DNA from: Phycisphaerae bacterium
Lineage (GTDB): Bacteria; Planctomycetota; Phycisphaerae; UBA1845
DNA: 39,475 nucleotides
Direction: 5' to 3'
Assembly: GCA_030429365.1 (NCBI GenBank)
Contig: JAUIEW010000015.1
Coordinates: 1 to 39,475 of the forward strand
This document shows, piece after piece, positions 25,788-34,390 of this stretch (positions within the stretch are counted from its first letter, which is position 1; each line of letters opens with the position of its first letter). The position numbers and the translations under genes are program-made. The notes beneath the pieces were generated by a model, which had not been told where the DNA came from, ran no database searches, and worked only from the letters and a program-made list of their open reading frames with translations.

Positions 25788-26819
25788 GTGTCTGACATCG
25801 CAAACATCCTCAACCTCGCCCGCAGCAAGAAGGCTGGCGACGTTCATATTGTGGCTGGTTCGCCGGTGCTTTTTCGTGTTGGCGGGGAACTTCAGCCGGT
25901 GACGCGCGAAGTTCTGGATTCGAAGATGGCCAAGGACCTGACCTACGCGCTCCTTACGCCGAAGCAGGTCGAAGAATTTGAACGCGACCTCGACATCGAC
26001 TTCATGTATGCCGACGCGCAAAAGCGGCGGTATCGCGTAAACGTCAGTTTCAATGATGGCGAGATCGGAGCCGTCTTGCGGCTTCTTGCCAGCGAACCGA
26101 TGACGCTCGATCAAATCCGCATGCCCGACATCGTTCGCAAGTTCGCCCACGCCCGCAAAGGACTCGTGCTCATCACCGGGGCGACCAGCGAGGGCAAGAC
26201 CACCACGATGGCCGCCATGATCGACGAGATCAATGAGACGGCCAAGCGACACATCGTCACCATCGAAGACCCGATCGAATACGTGCACGCGAACAAGAAT
26301 TCGGTGGTGCGTCAGCGCGAAGTCGGCAAGGACACGAAATCGTTCGGGCGCGGGCTGCGTGCGGCGCTTCGACAAGACCCGGATGTCATCGCCATCGGTG
26401 AGATGCGCGACTATGACACGATCAAGATCGCGCTGACAGCCGCTGAGACGGGCGTGTTGGTGATGTCCACGCTACACGTGATCTCGATCGACAAGATCGT
26501 CGAGCGGTTGCTTTCATACGCACCGGACAGCGGCGACGGGCACATTCGAAACCTGATGGCCGAGTCCCTTCTCGGCGTGATTCATCAGGAGTTAATGCCC
26601 ACGAATGATGGCGGCAAGCGGGTGGCGTGCGAAACGCTCGTCGCGACCGACGCGGTGCGCAACGTGCTGCGAAACAAGGGGACGTTTCATCTGCGAAACG
26701 CGATCACAACCGGCCAACGTCATGGCATGCAGACGATGAAGGCGTCGCTCGATGCGATTTTGGCGGAGGGTGTCATCAGCGAGTCGACATATCATCGCGT
26801 GCTTGAGAATTACGTTTAG
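25788..26819 (+). CDS. pilT: PilT-type twitching motility retraction ATPase
   Basis: PilT is the hexameric ATPase that retracts type IV pili. The 343-residue length is normal. Visible motifs are Walker A GATSEGKT (131-138; PilT usually has GPTGSGKS), the Asp box VTIEDPIEY (157-165), Walker B IAIGEMRD (201-208) and the His box MSTLHVIS (226-233, usually GTLHTNS). The start is GTG 25788 with AAGGAG five bases upstream. No pilB, pilC or pilin gene is in the window. The altered Walker A and His box suggest a PilT paralogue that may serve another machine; other motifs argue it is still an active ATPase. Confidence 0.87.
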   Translation: MSDIANILNLARSKKAGDVHIVAGSPVLFRVGGELQPVTREVLDSKMAKDLTYALLTPKQVEEFERDLDIDFMYADAQKRRYRVNVSFNDGEIGAVLRLLASEPMTLDQIRMPDIVRKFAHARKGLVLITGATSEGKTTTMAAMIDEINETAKRHIVTIEDPIEYVHANKNSVVRQREVGKDTKSFGRGLRAALRQDPDVIAIGEMRDYDTIKIALTAAETGVLVMSTLHVISIDKIVERLLSYAPDSGDGHIRNLMAESLLGVIHQELMPTNDGGKRVACETLVATDAVRNVLRNKGTFHLRNAITTGQRHGMQTMKASLDAILAEGVISESTYHRVLENYV

Positions 26820-26828
26820 ATAAACGTG

Positions 26829-26889
26829 GGTCGGGTCATCGACCCGACAATAAGCCAATCGAATCCGCCGTCGGGTCGATGACCCGACC
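26829..26889. repeat. Nested palindrome in the pilT/transporter convergent gap
   Basis: Arm 26829-26848 (GGTCGGGTCATCGACCCGAC) is the exact reverse complement of arm 26870-26889, with a 21-base spacer. Each arm is itself a hairpin (GTCGGGT/ACCCGAC). The structure fills the gap between two convergent genes, so it could stop transcription from both sides or be a mobile palindromic repeat. Confidence 0.8.
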
Positions 26890-26899
26890 TACTATCCAA

Positions 26900-28153
26900 C
26901 TATCCGTCCCCAAAAAACTCGTTGTAGCCCACGTAGATGAAAAACAAGACGCACAGCGTGAGAAGCACGTTCGTCAGAATACCACTTTTGTACTGCTTGC
27001 CGACCCATGCGGTGCGGTTGTTCATGATGAGCAGCGTGGCTGCGAGGAAGGGCATGAACATGGCGGCCATCACGGCGTAATAGATTTGCACTTTTTGCAG
27101 GCTGATGTTCGTCATGAGGATCGGGACGATCGCCAGACCGATCAAGAACGCGCGGTAGGATTTGGTTTTGGTATAGTCGATGTCGCGGCGCTGGTTGGCG
27201 CTTGCACCGGACCGGATGAGCATGAAGTCGGCGAAGAGGTAGGGGATGCTCTGCCACACCCCGAGCAGGCTTGAAAACACCGCACCCCAGAACCCGATTA
27301 AGAATAGCCACTTGCCAAACGCGCCCATGACGCCTTCGAGTTGCGCCGCGAGTTCGATCGAGACGTTTTCGCCGCCCGGTTCCAGCTTCAATCTCGAACC
27401 GATCATCAGCATCGCAACCCCAAAGAGCGACGTCATCGTGTAACCGATCGCCAGGTCGACGCGCGAATCGCGCAAACCGCTGATACCCTTGCGACCGGCT
27501 TCTCTGATCCAGTAACCGTACGAGAGCAGCGTCACCGACCCGCCCACACCGCCAAGCACGCCCAGCACGAACTTGGTGTCGTCGCCATTGAAGGTAGGTT
27601 TGACGATGCCCAGCGCGACGGCTGACCAGTCGGGTTTGATCAGGACGGCTGTCGCGATCACCGCGCAGAACATAATCCCGATGCACACGGACATCAGTTT
27701 TTCAAACAGTGCAAATCCGCCGATCCAGACGAGTGTCAAACCGAGGAGCGAATGGATGATGCCCCAGACGATTTTGGCATGTTGCACCGATAAGCCGAGG
27801 TCGTAGATGCCCGCGCCGGCGACTCCGCATGCGCTGATGAGCGCACCACCGGTGAAGACCGACCAGATCAACAGGTATGTGACAAACACCCAGCGGACCG
27901 GTGCGCCCAAACGATCGTTCCAGCCTTCGAGCAAGGTGGTGTCGGTGGCGAGTTGCCAGCGGGCGAGGCCTTCGTTGAGCGTCCATTTCAAAATGCCGCC
28001 GATAAGGGCTGCCCACGCGATGACGACGCCGACGTTGGATCCGGCGATGCTGGCCGTGATGAGGTCGCCCGCGCCCACACCGGTCGCGGCGATGAGGATG
28101 CCCGGTGCGATTCGATAGAACAAACCGGATTTATTGTTTTGCGGGTCGGTCAT
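26900..28153 (-). CDS. NRAMP-family transporter with altered metal-binding motifs
   Basis: The 417-residue protein has about 11 membrane segments and an NRAMP-like layout, starting APGILIAATGVGAGDLITAS (16-35). Classical NRAMP proteins (MntH) import Mn2+ or Fe2+ with protons, using DPGN in helix 1 and a Met-Pro-His in helix 6. Here helix 1 reads GAGD in the DPGN position, and the helix-6 region reads GGVGGSVTLLSYGYW with no MPH. It may move another ion or substrate; NRAMP-related proteins with changed motifs are known. Signals for regulation (for example an MntR or Fur box) are not apparent upstream. Confidence 0.85.
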   Translation of the reverse strand: MTDPQNNKSGLFYRIAPGILIAATGVGAGDLITASIAGSNVGVVIAWAALIGGILKWTLNEGLARWQLATDTTLLEGWNDRLGAPVRWVFVTYLLIWSVFTGGALISACGVAGAGIYDLGLSVQHAKIVWGIIHSLLGLTLVWIGGFALFEKLMSVCIGIMFCAVIATAVLIKPDWSAVALGIVKPTFNGDDTKFVLGVLGGVGGSVTLLSYGYWIREAGRKGISGLRDSRVDLAIGYTMTSLFGVAMLMIGSRLKLEPGGENVSIELAAQLEGVMGAFGKWLFLIGFWGAVFSSLLGVWQSIPYLFADFMLIRSGASANQRRDIDYTKTKSYRAFLIGLAIVPILMTNISLQKVQIYYAVMAAMFMPFLAATLLIMNNRTAWVGKQYKSGILTNVLLTLCVLFFIYVGYNEFFGDG

Positions 28154-28271
28154 CGTCGGTTGAGGTTACCGCAATCCCGCTACGCTGTCGCCATTTGATC
28201 GCGTTGCAGGCGGTTGTGGATCGCGGCGGTTGAAGGGACGGTCCGCATGCGTTCAAATGCAGGCGTCAGAC

Positions 28272-28344
28272 GGGCCCATAGCTCAGCGGTTAGAGCAGTC
28301 GACTCATAATCGATTGGTCCGGGGTTCGAATCCCTGTGGGCCCA
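28272..28344 (+). tRNA. tRNA-Ile2 (anticodon CAU, lysidine type)
   Basis: The cloverleaf is complete: acceptor GGGCCCA/TGGGCCC, D arm GCTC...GAGC, anticodon arm with loop CTCATAA, and T arm CGGGG-TTCGAAT-CCCTG, with discriminator A. CCA is not encoded. The anticodon CAT could mean Met, but GACTCATAATCG...TTGGTC closely matches tRNA-Ile2, in which TilS converts C34 to lysidine so that it reads AUA. I therefore call Ile2 rather than elongator Met. Confidence 0.9.
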
Positions 28345-28409
28345 TTCGCATCATCTCAGAGTAGCCGGGCTGGCGAGAACACGTTTGCGTTCTTTGGAAG
28401 GAGCTTGTG

Positions 28410-28619
28410 ATGATCTGGAAGAAACTGCGCGGGTTGGTATTGGTCTTGGCGATGGGCTCGATGGTGGGGCTGCTGGCGTCGTGCCAGGAACCGAGCGATG
28501 GCGAATCCGACGCGATGTTCTGCACCGACGAGACCGATTGCGAAGAGGGCGAAGTCTGTGTCTTCGATTCGGCCGAAGGCGGAACGGTCTGCCGCGACGG
28601 CAGTTTGTTCGGGCTATAA
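28410..28619 (+). CDS. Small Cys-rich lipoprotein
   Basis: ATG 28410 has AAGGAG six bases upstream (GTG 28407 is too close). The 69-residue product has a lipoprotein signal ending LLASC (Cys25). The mature peptide is acidic and contains CTDETDCEEGEVCVF, then another Cys in TVCRDG. This C-(5)-C-(5)-C-(x)-C spacing resembles small extracellular disulphide knots found in many secreted proteins. No precise family or function is assigned. It lies between the tRNA and a large nested palindrome. Confidence 0.75.
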   Translation: MIWKKLRGLVLVLAMGSMVGLLASCQEPSDGESDAMFCTDETDCEEGEVCVFDSAEGGTVCRDGSLFGL

Positions 28620-28641
28620 CCAGACGAGCGCGTAAGTCCCT

Positions 28642-28715
28642 GTGCCACTGCTCTGTGAGCAGTGCGGATATACGGTAACCATTCGCGCCAAGCACTGCTC
28701 ACAGAGCAGTGGCAC
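28642..28715. repeat. Nested palindrome with 24-base arms in a convergent gap
   Basis: Arm 28642-28665 is the exact reverse complement of arm 28692-28715, with a 26-base spacer. Each arm is itself a hairpin, CACTGCTC-TGT-GAGCAGTG. It sits between the small lipoprotein gene and the convergent methyltransferase gene, the same plan as at 26829-26889 but with a different sequence. A bidirectional terminator or REP-type element is likely. Confidence 0.85.
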
Positions 28716-28749
28716 GGTTCGTTTGTTGCACAGTTGGTATGGGTTTGCC

Positions 28750-29568
28750 CTACGCCTGCTTTTGAATCAGGAAGCGTTGGTAGCGTGATTTGCCGGTGGC
28801 GAAGCGCTGCTGGATGCACGAACCTTCGACGCCTGCAAACTGACGGAAGAGCGGTCGGAGCAACGTCGGCGCGAGTTTCTTGACCAACTCGTTGTTGTGT
28901 TCGGTGTTGTCAGCCAACCCCTTGGCAACGTTCTGCGTGATGTCTTCGTCTTCAAGGACGGTCAAGCCCGACTCGGCGATCTGTTTCTTCCACGCCGGGA
29001 CTTCTTCTTCATTGCGGAAATCGGTGTAGAGAAAGTGACCGCCCGGCCGCAGCACGCGCCGCACTTCGCTTAGAAATCTCGGCACGTCGGTGTAGTCGTG
29101 GGACGCTTCGACGTTGACGACCGCATCGCACGACTCGCTATCGACCGGAAGTCGTTGGGCGTCTCCGCAGATGTAACCCAATCCCGGTTCGCCGTGCTGC
29201 TTGTTGCAGAACTTCACCGCACGCGGCTGACGATCGATACCGCACATGCGACGGGCTTTCAGATAGCGCTTGATGTACTTTGCACCGCCGCCGCGTCCAC
29301 TGCTGACTTCGAGGACGTCGCGCCCCGTCAGATCGACGCGGCTGACGACGTGATGATAAAGCTGGATGTAGATGCGATTGTGTTCGTCGGCTGGCTCGAG
29401 TTGAACGGGCTCGGTGCCGATCGGCGAGAAGCCGTAATTGAGGAAGCAGACGTCGGCAGAGTTGTCGATTTTCTTGTTGAGGTAACGATAGAGATTCTTC
29501 GAGACGGTGTCCTTGACGCTTTCGAGGCGCAAGATGTCGTTGACCTTATCGACAATCGTATTGATCAC
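28750..29568 (-). CDS. Class I SAM-dependent methyltransferase
   Basis: The 272-residue protein has the SAM-binding motif DVLEVSSGRGGG (84-95), the acidic strand end GIDRQP (110-115), GDAQRLP (135-141) and the post-motif VLRPGGHFLYTDF. Before the SAM domain it carries CFLNYGFSPIG (41-51), a block shared with phthiotriolone-type and related lipid or polyketide O-methyltransferases, so a small hydrophobic substrate is possible. The start is GTG 29568 with AAAGGA eight bases upstream. No biosynthetic partners are next to it. Confidence 0.85.
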   Translation of the reverse strand: MINTIVDKVNDILRLESVKDTVSKNLYRYLNKKIDNSADVCFLNYGFSPIGTEPVQLEPADEHNRIYIQLYHHVVSRVDLTGRDVLEVSSGRGGGAKYIKRYLKARRMCGIDRQPRAVKFCNKQHGEPGLGYICGDAQRLPVDSESCDAVVNVEASHDYTDVPRFLSEVRRVLRPGGHFLYTDFRNEEEVPAWKKQIAESGLTVLEDEDITQNVAKGLADNTEHNNELVKKLAPTLLRPLFRQFAGVEGSCIQQRFATGKSRYQRFLIQKQA

Positions 29569-29864
29569 AGTTTGAATCCTTTGTCAGTCCGCCATGGGCG
29601 GTCGATTTCAAGTTGGACGCTCGTCCGATTCGTCACTCCCGCGCAGGCGGAAGTCCAGTGCGGACGCTTAGCCATAAACGGATTCTGGATTCCCGCTTTC
29701 GCGGGAATGACGACCTGTGCGTGAATGACGGCCTGCTGCTACTCGCCAAATCGCTCGTGGGGACATGCTAGCGGCAACTTGCCAATCGGCAAGGCAGAAG
29801 TCGCGCGAATGGGTGGGGCGTTTGCCTGTGTTTTCTTAGGTGACGTTGTGCGGCATCGCCGATA
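29569..29864. other. Intergenic region with inverted copies of a dispersed repeat
   Basis: This 296-base gap between two leftward genes holds a reversed, imperfect copy of the dispersed palindrome (about 29630-29658, with CTCCCGCGCAGGCGGAAGTCC) and a direct copy, ATTCCCGCTTTCGCGGGAAT (29689-29708). No open frame or promoter is convincing. Confidence 0.6.
29630..29712. repeat. Dispersed palindromic repeat, paired copies in opposite orientation
   Basis: GTCACTCCCGCGCAGGCGG...GTCCAG is followed about 25 bases later by CTGGATTCCCGC...GCGGGAATGAC. The two copies face each other, so the block can fold as one long hairpin, like paired REP units. Related copies are at 21635 and 32657. Confidence 0.75.
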
Positions 29865-32423
29865 TTACTCGTCTTCCGGACAATCGTAAGCGGTTTCAGG
29901 GTCAAAACCGGGGTCGCGAGCGAAGGTCAGGGTCTGGACGGCTTGCTCGAAAGTTCCGGCTTTTGCGACGATGAAATACCCGTGCCAGACCTGAACGCGC
30001 GGATCGGTGTTGCCCTCAAAGTCGGTGAAGATGTCGTCCATGTAAGGGCAGCCGCAGGTCTCCGCTTCCGGATCGCAGCCGAACCAGTCGGGCGAAATCG
30101 GAAAGCTGAAGAGCGCTTCCATCGTGGCTTCTTCGGCGTCTGACGGGAGCGAGAAACTCCGCGATGCGCTGAGCATGCAGTTGGCTTGCAGTTGGGGGAA
30201 GTCGGCGCCCTGACCGTGTTGAAACAACACCCATCCATGATCGCGCGCGCCAGCCACCGGCTGACCGTCGATCTCCACGCCCTGTCGTTCCTCCTGTGTG
30301 CAGAAGCAGCCAAGGTTGCAGCGCGAACAGCCGGCCGAGACGAAGACTTCGACACTCGACGAACCGCCTGATGGGACGTCGTACGAAATGCGGACGTTGA
30401 GACGATCACCGCCGACAATTTCCGTGTCGGCTTCGATGATGCGGAGGCGTTCACCGCGCTGATACTCATCCTGCGGAAAGTCGGTGCATTCATTTTCGGG
30501 AACGTCGAGTCCTTCGATCTTGGTGGTAGCCGCCCCCAGGAAGACGCCATTGGCATCGGTCGCGCGGACCGTGACGGTATCGATGTCACCGATTCGGAAC
30601 GAGGTCGCGCGATAGCGGGCGACGCTCTCGGTGGTGGTAAGCGATGTGGTGTTGTCGCCGTCGTCTTCATCGGCGAGTGCGGCGACGATAAAACCGTTGT
30701 CACCGGTGGTGCTCCATTCGTAGGTGACCGGAAGAGCCGGGCTGCCCGCGACGAATGCGGAGATGTCTTTGGACAACACGGTTTCGGTCAGGCGAACGGG
30801 CGACGGTGAGAGTTTCACTGTTGCGGCTTCTGCTTGCCAGAACGTGGCATCGCTTGAACGTCCAAGGTGATCGATAACTTGGGCGACATCGCGATTGTCG
30901 AAACTGTTGTAGATCGCGAGCAGAAAACTCTCCATTCGGGCGAGACGCTGCATACCGCTGGCCATCTCCACCGGGCTGATCTGCTGGGCGGTGCGCGTGT
31001 CGTACGCGAGCGTCAATGCGTTGATCAGGTCGAAGCGAAAAGCCTGGTTGTTGACCATCCGATCCATGACAACGCGCAGGGCTTCGACGTATCCGTCGCG
31101 CGATGTCAGTTGGACGCCAGCCCCTTCCAAAATAGGGAGAATCAACTGCGAAAGCGTTCGACCCACCTCCGGGGCCTGGTCGAATAGCGTCGAAACATTC
31201 GCTCCCAGTCCCATCTGTTCACTCAACGGGATGAGCACTTTGAACACAAAGCTTTCAAGGCGCTGCTCCTCCAGCTTGGATTCCCACTCGCTGCGGACGT
31301 TGGCGTACTTCGTATCGTTGATAATCGACGGATCGATGGGATTAAACGATGGGCCGAGGAAAACAAGTTCGTACTCGGTGCGACTTGAGCCTTCGTGCTG
31401 CGGCAAATCGATCGGGCCGACCTCGCGATCATCCCAGACAGCGCTTTCGAAGTCAGTCACGGTGATCGTGGCAAGGGCGACCGACGCGCTGAATTGCCGC
31501 GACAGGGTGCGCGCATCGGGAATTGGAATCGCATCGCCGATCTGTTGATAGACATCGTGTTCGGTGCGGTTGCCTTCAAGGTTTTCGTACGCAGTTTCAA
31601 GAATGTAAAGCAAGCCCGAACGGGCGAATGAATTCTGCACTGTAAACGTCGGCGTGTCGCCTGCCGGGATCATCCGGATGCCGCCGAGAATACTCTCGGG
31701 CGTGATTGAAATAAGTGCGTCGCGACCGACTTCGCCGCGCGTTTTCAAGGCTAACTTGCCGTCGAGGTTGCCCGCGATTTCGTCGCTGACTTCGTTGATG
31801 AAATTGATGGTTTCCATCTCGACGCTTTCCGTCACGTCCGGGTCGCAGTTGAGGGCTGTTCGATCCTTGGTCAGCGCGAAGGCGATGACGTCCGCCAACC
31901 GCTGCACCGCGTCGGAGTCGTTGATCTCAGACAACAGATTGCCCGTTGCTTCCGGAGGGAGTGACCAGCCGCCGACGGCCATGTATAGGAGAGCAGCCGC
32001 GGTTGTCTTTGTGTTGATCGTCGGCGGATCGCGAAAGAACAGGTACTGATGCCAACTCAGCATCACGATCGTTCCATTCTGGTCCACGACTTGAAGCAGT
32101 GTCGGTTCGTTGGAGATTGCACCCACGGTAAACAAACCGTCAGCCGCAACCGGTGCATCACCGATGTTGGAACGGACGCGGAGATTCTGCGCGGTAAACG
32201 ACACGCCCGGCGGCACTTCGACCACACCTTGCGCGAAGATGTTTTCCGTCACAAACCCGTCGCCAACCGTGCCTGTCCCCGGTGCGTCGGGGATGCCGGT
32301 ATTGTCGTCATTGCCCGAACCGCCACCATCGCCATTTCCCGGAGGCGCGGGCGGGGTGCATCCGACCATCGTCGCAAGCAAGAGGGTGGATGCGACACCG
32401 ATGAGTGTTTTGGAAAAACGCAT
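29865..32423 (-). CDS. Large lipoprotein with Ig-like segment and Cys-rich C-terminal region
   Basis: ATG 32423, with GAGGAG eight bases upstream, gives 852 residues and a lipoprotein signal ending TMVGC (Cys22). A Pro/Gly/Asp-rich linker follows (23-55), then a beta-rich segment and a long mostly helical region (about 120-560). An Ig- or PKD-like segment has ALPVTYEWSTTGDNGFIV and DTVTVRATDANG (about 590-670). A Cys-rich region has CSRCNLGCFC and ETCGCPYMDD. The frame upstream to 32585 lacks a signal sequence. No enzymatic motif is seen. It is probably an envelope-anchored structural or binding protein. Confidence 0.78.
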   Translation of the reverse strand: MRFSKTLIGVASTLLLATMVGCTPPAPPGNGDGGGSGNDDNTGIPDAPGTGTVGDGFVTENIFAQGVVEVPPGVSFTAQNLRVRSNIGDAPVAADGLFTVGAISNEPTLLQVVDQNGTIVMLSWHQYLFFRDPPTINTKTTAAALLYMAVGGWSLPPEATGNLLSEINDSDAVQRLADVIAFALTKDRTALNCDPDVTESVEMETINFINEVSDEIAGNLDGKLALKTRGEVGRDALISITPESILGGIRMIPAGDTPTFTVQNSFARSGLLYILETAYENLEGNRTEHDVYQQIGDAIPIPDARTLSRQFSASVALATITVTDFESAVWDDREVGPIDLPQHEGSSRTEYELVFLGPSFNPIDPSIINDTKYANVRSEWESKLEEQRLESFVFKVLIPLSEQMGLGANVSTLFDQAPEVGRTLSQLILPILEGAGVQLTSRDGYVEALRVVMDRMVNNQAFRFDLINALTLAYDTRTAQQISPVEMASGMQRLARMESFLLAIYNSFDNRDVAQVIDHLGRSSDATFWQAEAATVKLSPSPVRLTETVLSKDISAFVAGSPALPVTYEWSTTGDNGFIVAALADEDDGDNTTSLTTTESVARYRATSFRIGDIDTVTVRATDANGVFLGAATTKIEGLDVPENECTDFPQDEYQRGERLRIIEADTEIVGGDRLNVRISYDVPSGGSSSVEVFVSAGCSRCNLGCFCTQEERQGVEIDGQPVAGARDHGWVLFQHGQGADFPQLQANCMLSASRSFSLPSDAEEATMEALFSFPISPDWFGCDPEAETCGCPYMDDIFTDFEGNTDPRVQVWHGYFIVAKAGTFEQAVQTLTFARDPGFDPETAYDCPEDE

Positions 32424-32726
32424 GCGACTGTCTCCTCGGCGTTGCGTGTGCTGACGGGTGGGTTGGCTCTTGTCAGGACGATAGCGGGGAGCAACGCCGA
32501 TCCCCAACACCAAATTGTGCGCATGGTGTGGGCGTCTGAAACGATTTTGCGTTTCGGGACTGAGAGGGCAATGAAGCCGGTTCATCGCCCTTGATTGCGG
32601 TTTGCTCGTTTACTCTTTGCGGTACTTGGGGTGGTACTCGCCGTGTTTGACTTTGGTTTTCCCCTGGATTCCCGCCTGCGCGGGAATGACGTCCTTTTTC
32701 GGGAATGACAGCCTTTTTGCGGCGCT
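32424..32726. other. Intergenic region with dispersed repeat
   Basis: This 303-base gap between two leftward genes contains the dispersed palindromic repeat at 32657-32687, with a partial echo (CGGGAATGACA) at about 32700. I see no clear gene. The lipoprotein promoter should lie here but no hexamer pair is convincing. Confidence 0.5.
32657..32687. repeat. Dispersed palindromic repeat, copy 3
   Basis: TTTTCCCCTGG plus ATTCCCGCCTGCGCGGGAAT is identical over 31 bases to the copy at 21635-21665. Here it continues as GAC, the usual extension of this type of repeat. Confidence 0.8.
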
Positions 32727-34094
32727 TTAGTTGGCCATCTTGTCGAATAAGTGCGCTGACGTGCGGATGCCCTTGTAGAAATCGTCAACGACCATGAATT
32801 CGTTGGGTCCGTGCAGGTTGCAAGTGGGCAGGCTGAAACCCACCATCAGCGACTCGGCGCCGAGCACCTTCTTAAAGAGCGGCAGAATCGGAAGCGACCC
32901 ACCCTCGCGCGTGAAGGCGGGGGCGACGCCGAAACCAGCTTCGACGGCGGCTGCGGCTTGCTTGAGACCGGGATTGGTCAGCGGGCACATGTAGGCATCG
33001 CAAAGGGTGAAGGTTTTGATCGTATGGTCAATGCCTGCCGGCGTATGCTTTTCGACGAATTTGTCGAACGACGCGCTGATTTTCGCTGCAGACTGATTGG
33101 GAACGAGTCGCATGGAGACCTTGGCCATCGCTTTCGCGGGGATGATGGTCATCGAGCCTTCACCGGTGAATCCGCAGAGCAGACCGTTGACATCGAGCGT
33201 CGGGCGCAACCAGCGGCGCTGCAAGGTGGTGAAGCCTTTTTCACCGACGAGCGCCTTGGCTCCGACGGAGTTGCGATACTCTTCTTCGTCGAAGGGCAGT
33301 GTCTTGAGCGATGCGAGTTCTTCGGGCGTGCTGTCGAGCACGTCGTCGTAAAAACCTTCGATGGTGACGCGGTGATCGGCGTCTTTCATCTTGGCAATCA
33401 ATTCGTTGAGCGCGTTACCGGGATTGGGGAACGTTCCGCCGAACGCGCCGCTGTGCAGGTCCTGCGTCTGAGCCGTGTAGTTGATTTCCTTGTAAACCAT
33501 GCCCTTGGTGCCATAGGTGATCGCCGGTTTCTCTTCGCTGAGCTTCGGCGTGTCGGAAAGGCAGACGTAGTTGCAGGCGAGGCGGTCTTTTTGTTCTTCG
33601 AGAATTTTTCCCAGATGCTTGGAGCCGATTTCCTCTTCGCCTTCGATCAGGAATTTCACGCGGATGGGCAGTTTGCCAGCCACCTTCTTCCACGCTTCGG
33701 CTGCGAGCATGTGGGTGAAGACCTGTCCCTTGTCGTCGGCCGAGCCGCGGGCGTACAGGCGACCATCGCGCACTTCGGGGGCGAATGGTTCGGACTTCCA
33801 AAGGCTCGGATCGCCCGTGGGTTGGACATCGTAGTGACCGTAGATGAGCACGGTCGGACCGTCGCCATCGACGGGACCGGTGTCGGCGATGACGGCCGGG
33901 TGTCCTTCGGTCTCGAGGATCATCGACTCGATGCCGCAGTTTTCGAAGAATCCGTGAATCCAGTTGGCGGCCGCTCGGATACCGGGCTTGGCCTCCGGGT
34001 CTGTGGAAATGCTGGGAATTCGCAGCAGTTCGTTGAGTCGAACAAGGGCGTCTTCGCGGCTGGCGTCGATATGGCTGATGATGTCGTTGATCAC
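32727..34094 (-). CDS. M20 family metallodipeptidase
   Basis: M20 dipeptidases cut dipeptides or acylated amino acids with two zinc ions. GTG 34094 (GGGG eight bases upstream) gives 455 residues, the usual size. Motifs are GHYDVQP (86-92, with zinc His87 and Asp89), ARGSADDKGQ (115-124, bridging Asp120), EGEEEIGS (151-158, catalytic Glu and zinc Glu), the dimerisation domain with LHSGAFGG, FTREGGSLPI, and NLHGPNEFM near the C terminus with the last zinc His. No signal peptide is present, so it is cytoplasmic. An open frame extends to 34157 but lacks support. It is divergent from the exporter operon. Confidence 0.93.
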   Translation of the reverse strand: MINDIISHIDASREDALVRLNELLRIPSISTDPEAKPGIRAAANWIHGFFENCGIESMILETEGHPAVIADTGPVDGDGPTVLIYGHYDVQPTGDPSLWKSEPFAPEVRDGRLYARGSADDKGQVFTHMLAAEAWKKVAGKLPIRVKFLIEGEEEIGSKHLGKILEEQKDRLACNYVCLSDTPKLSEEKPAITYGTKGMVYKEINYTAQTQDLHSGAFGGTFPNPGNALNELIAKMKDADHRVTIEGFYDDVLDSTPEELASLKTLPFDEEEYRNSVGAKALVGEKGFTTLQRRWLRPTLDVNGLLCGFTGEGSMTIIPAKAMAKVSMRLVPNQSAAKISASFDKFVEKHTPAGIDHTIKTFTLCDAYMCPLTNPGLKQAAAAVEAGFGVAPAFTREGGSLPILPLFKKVLGAESLMVGFSLPTCNLHGPNEFMVVDDFYKGIRTSAHLFDKMAN

Positions 34095-34263
34095 GATGGT
34101 TTCCCCACAAAAAGCGACAGAATCAGGTAGGATTGGCCACGATCGTAGCAGGCGCACGAATGGGTGTCTACAGCACCGCGTCGATGCCGATGCGGTAGGC
34201 TTCGATTTTGAATCGATGGGACAACTATCGACAGGCCGCGACGAGAACCCAAGATGCGTATCG

Positions 34264-34292
34264 TTGTTGGACGTCGATCAGAGCGGTATAAC
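34264..34292 (+). promoter_or_regulatory. Probable sigma-70-type promoter of the MacA/MacB-type operon
   Basis: TTGTTG (34264-34269) and TATAAC (34287-34292) are separated by exactly 17 bases, about 100 bases upstream of the adaptor gene's start and in the right orientation. This is the best hexamer pair I found in the window. Confidence 0.45.
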
Positions 34293-34390
34293 GTGCGGTT
34301 GGTCGAAGTAGTTGGGGCAATCGAAACCGTCCAAGTCGAGCCTATCGCGCTATCAACGGATTGTCATGCGCGACGAAGGAGCGTGCCAAG

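Noticed and set aside
25611-26375. 254-residue minus-strand frame over pilT
   Set aside because: It covers the clear PilT motifs on the other strand and has no features of its own.
28272-28344. tRNA-Met reading of the CAT anticodon
   Set aside because: The anticodon arm and flanks match tRNA-Ile2 better than elongator or initiator Met.
32811-34130. 439-residue plus-strand frame opposite the M20 dipeptidase
   Set aside because: The minus strand encodes a clear dipeptidase with all metal ligands; this frame has shadow-like composition.
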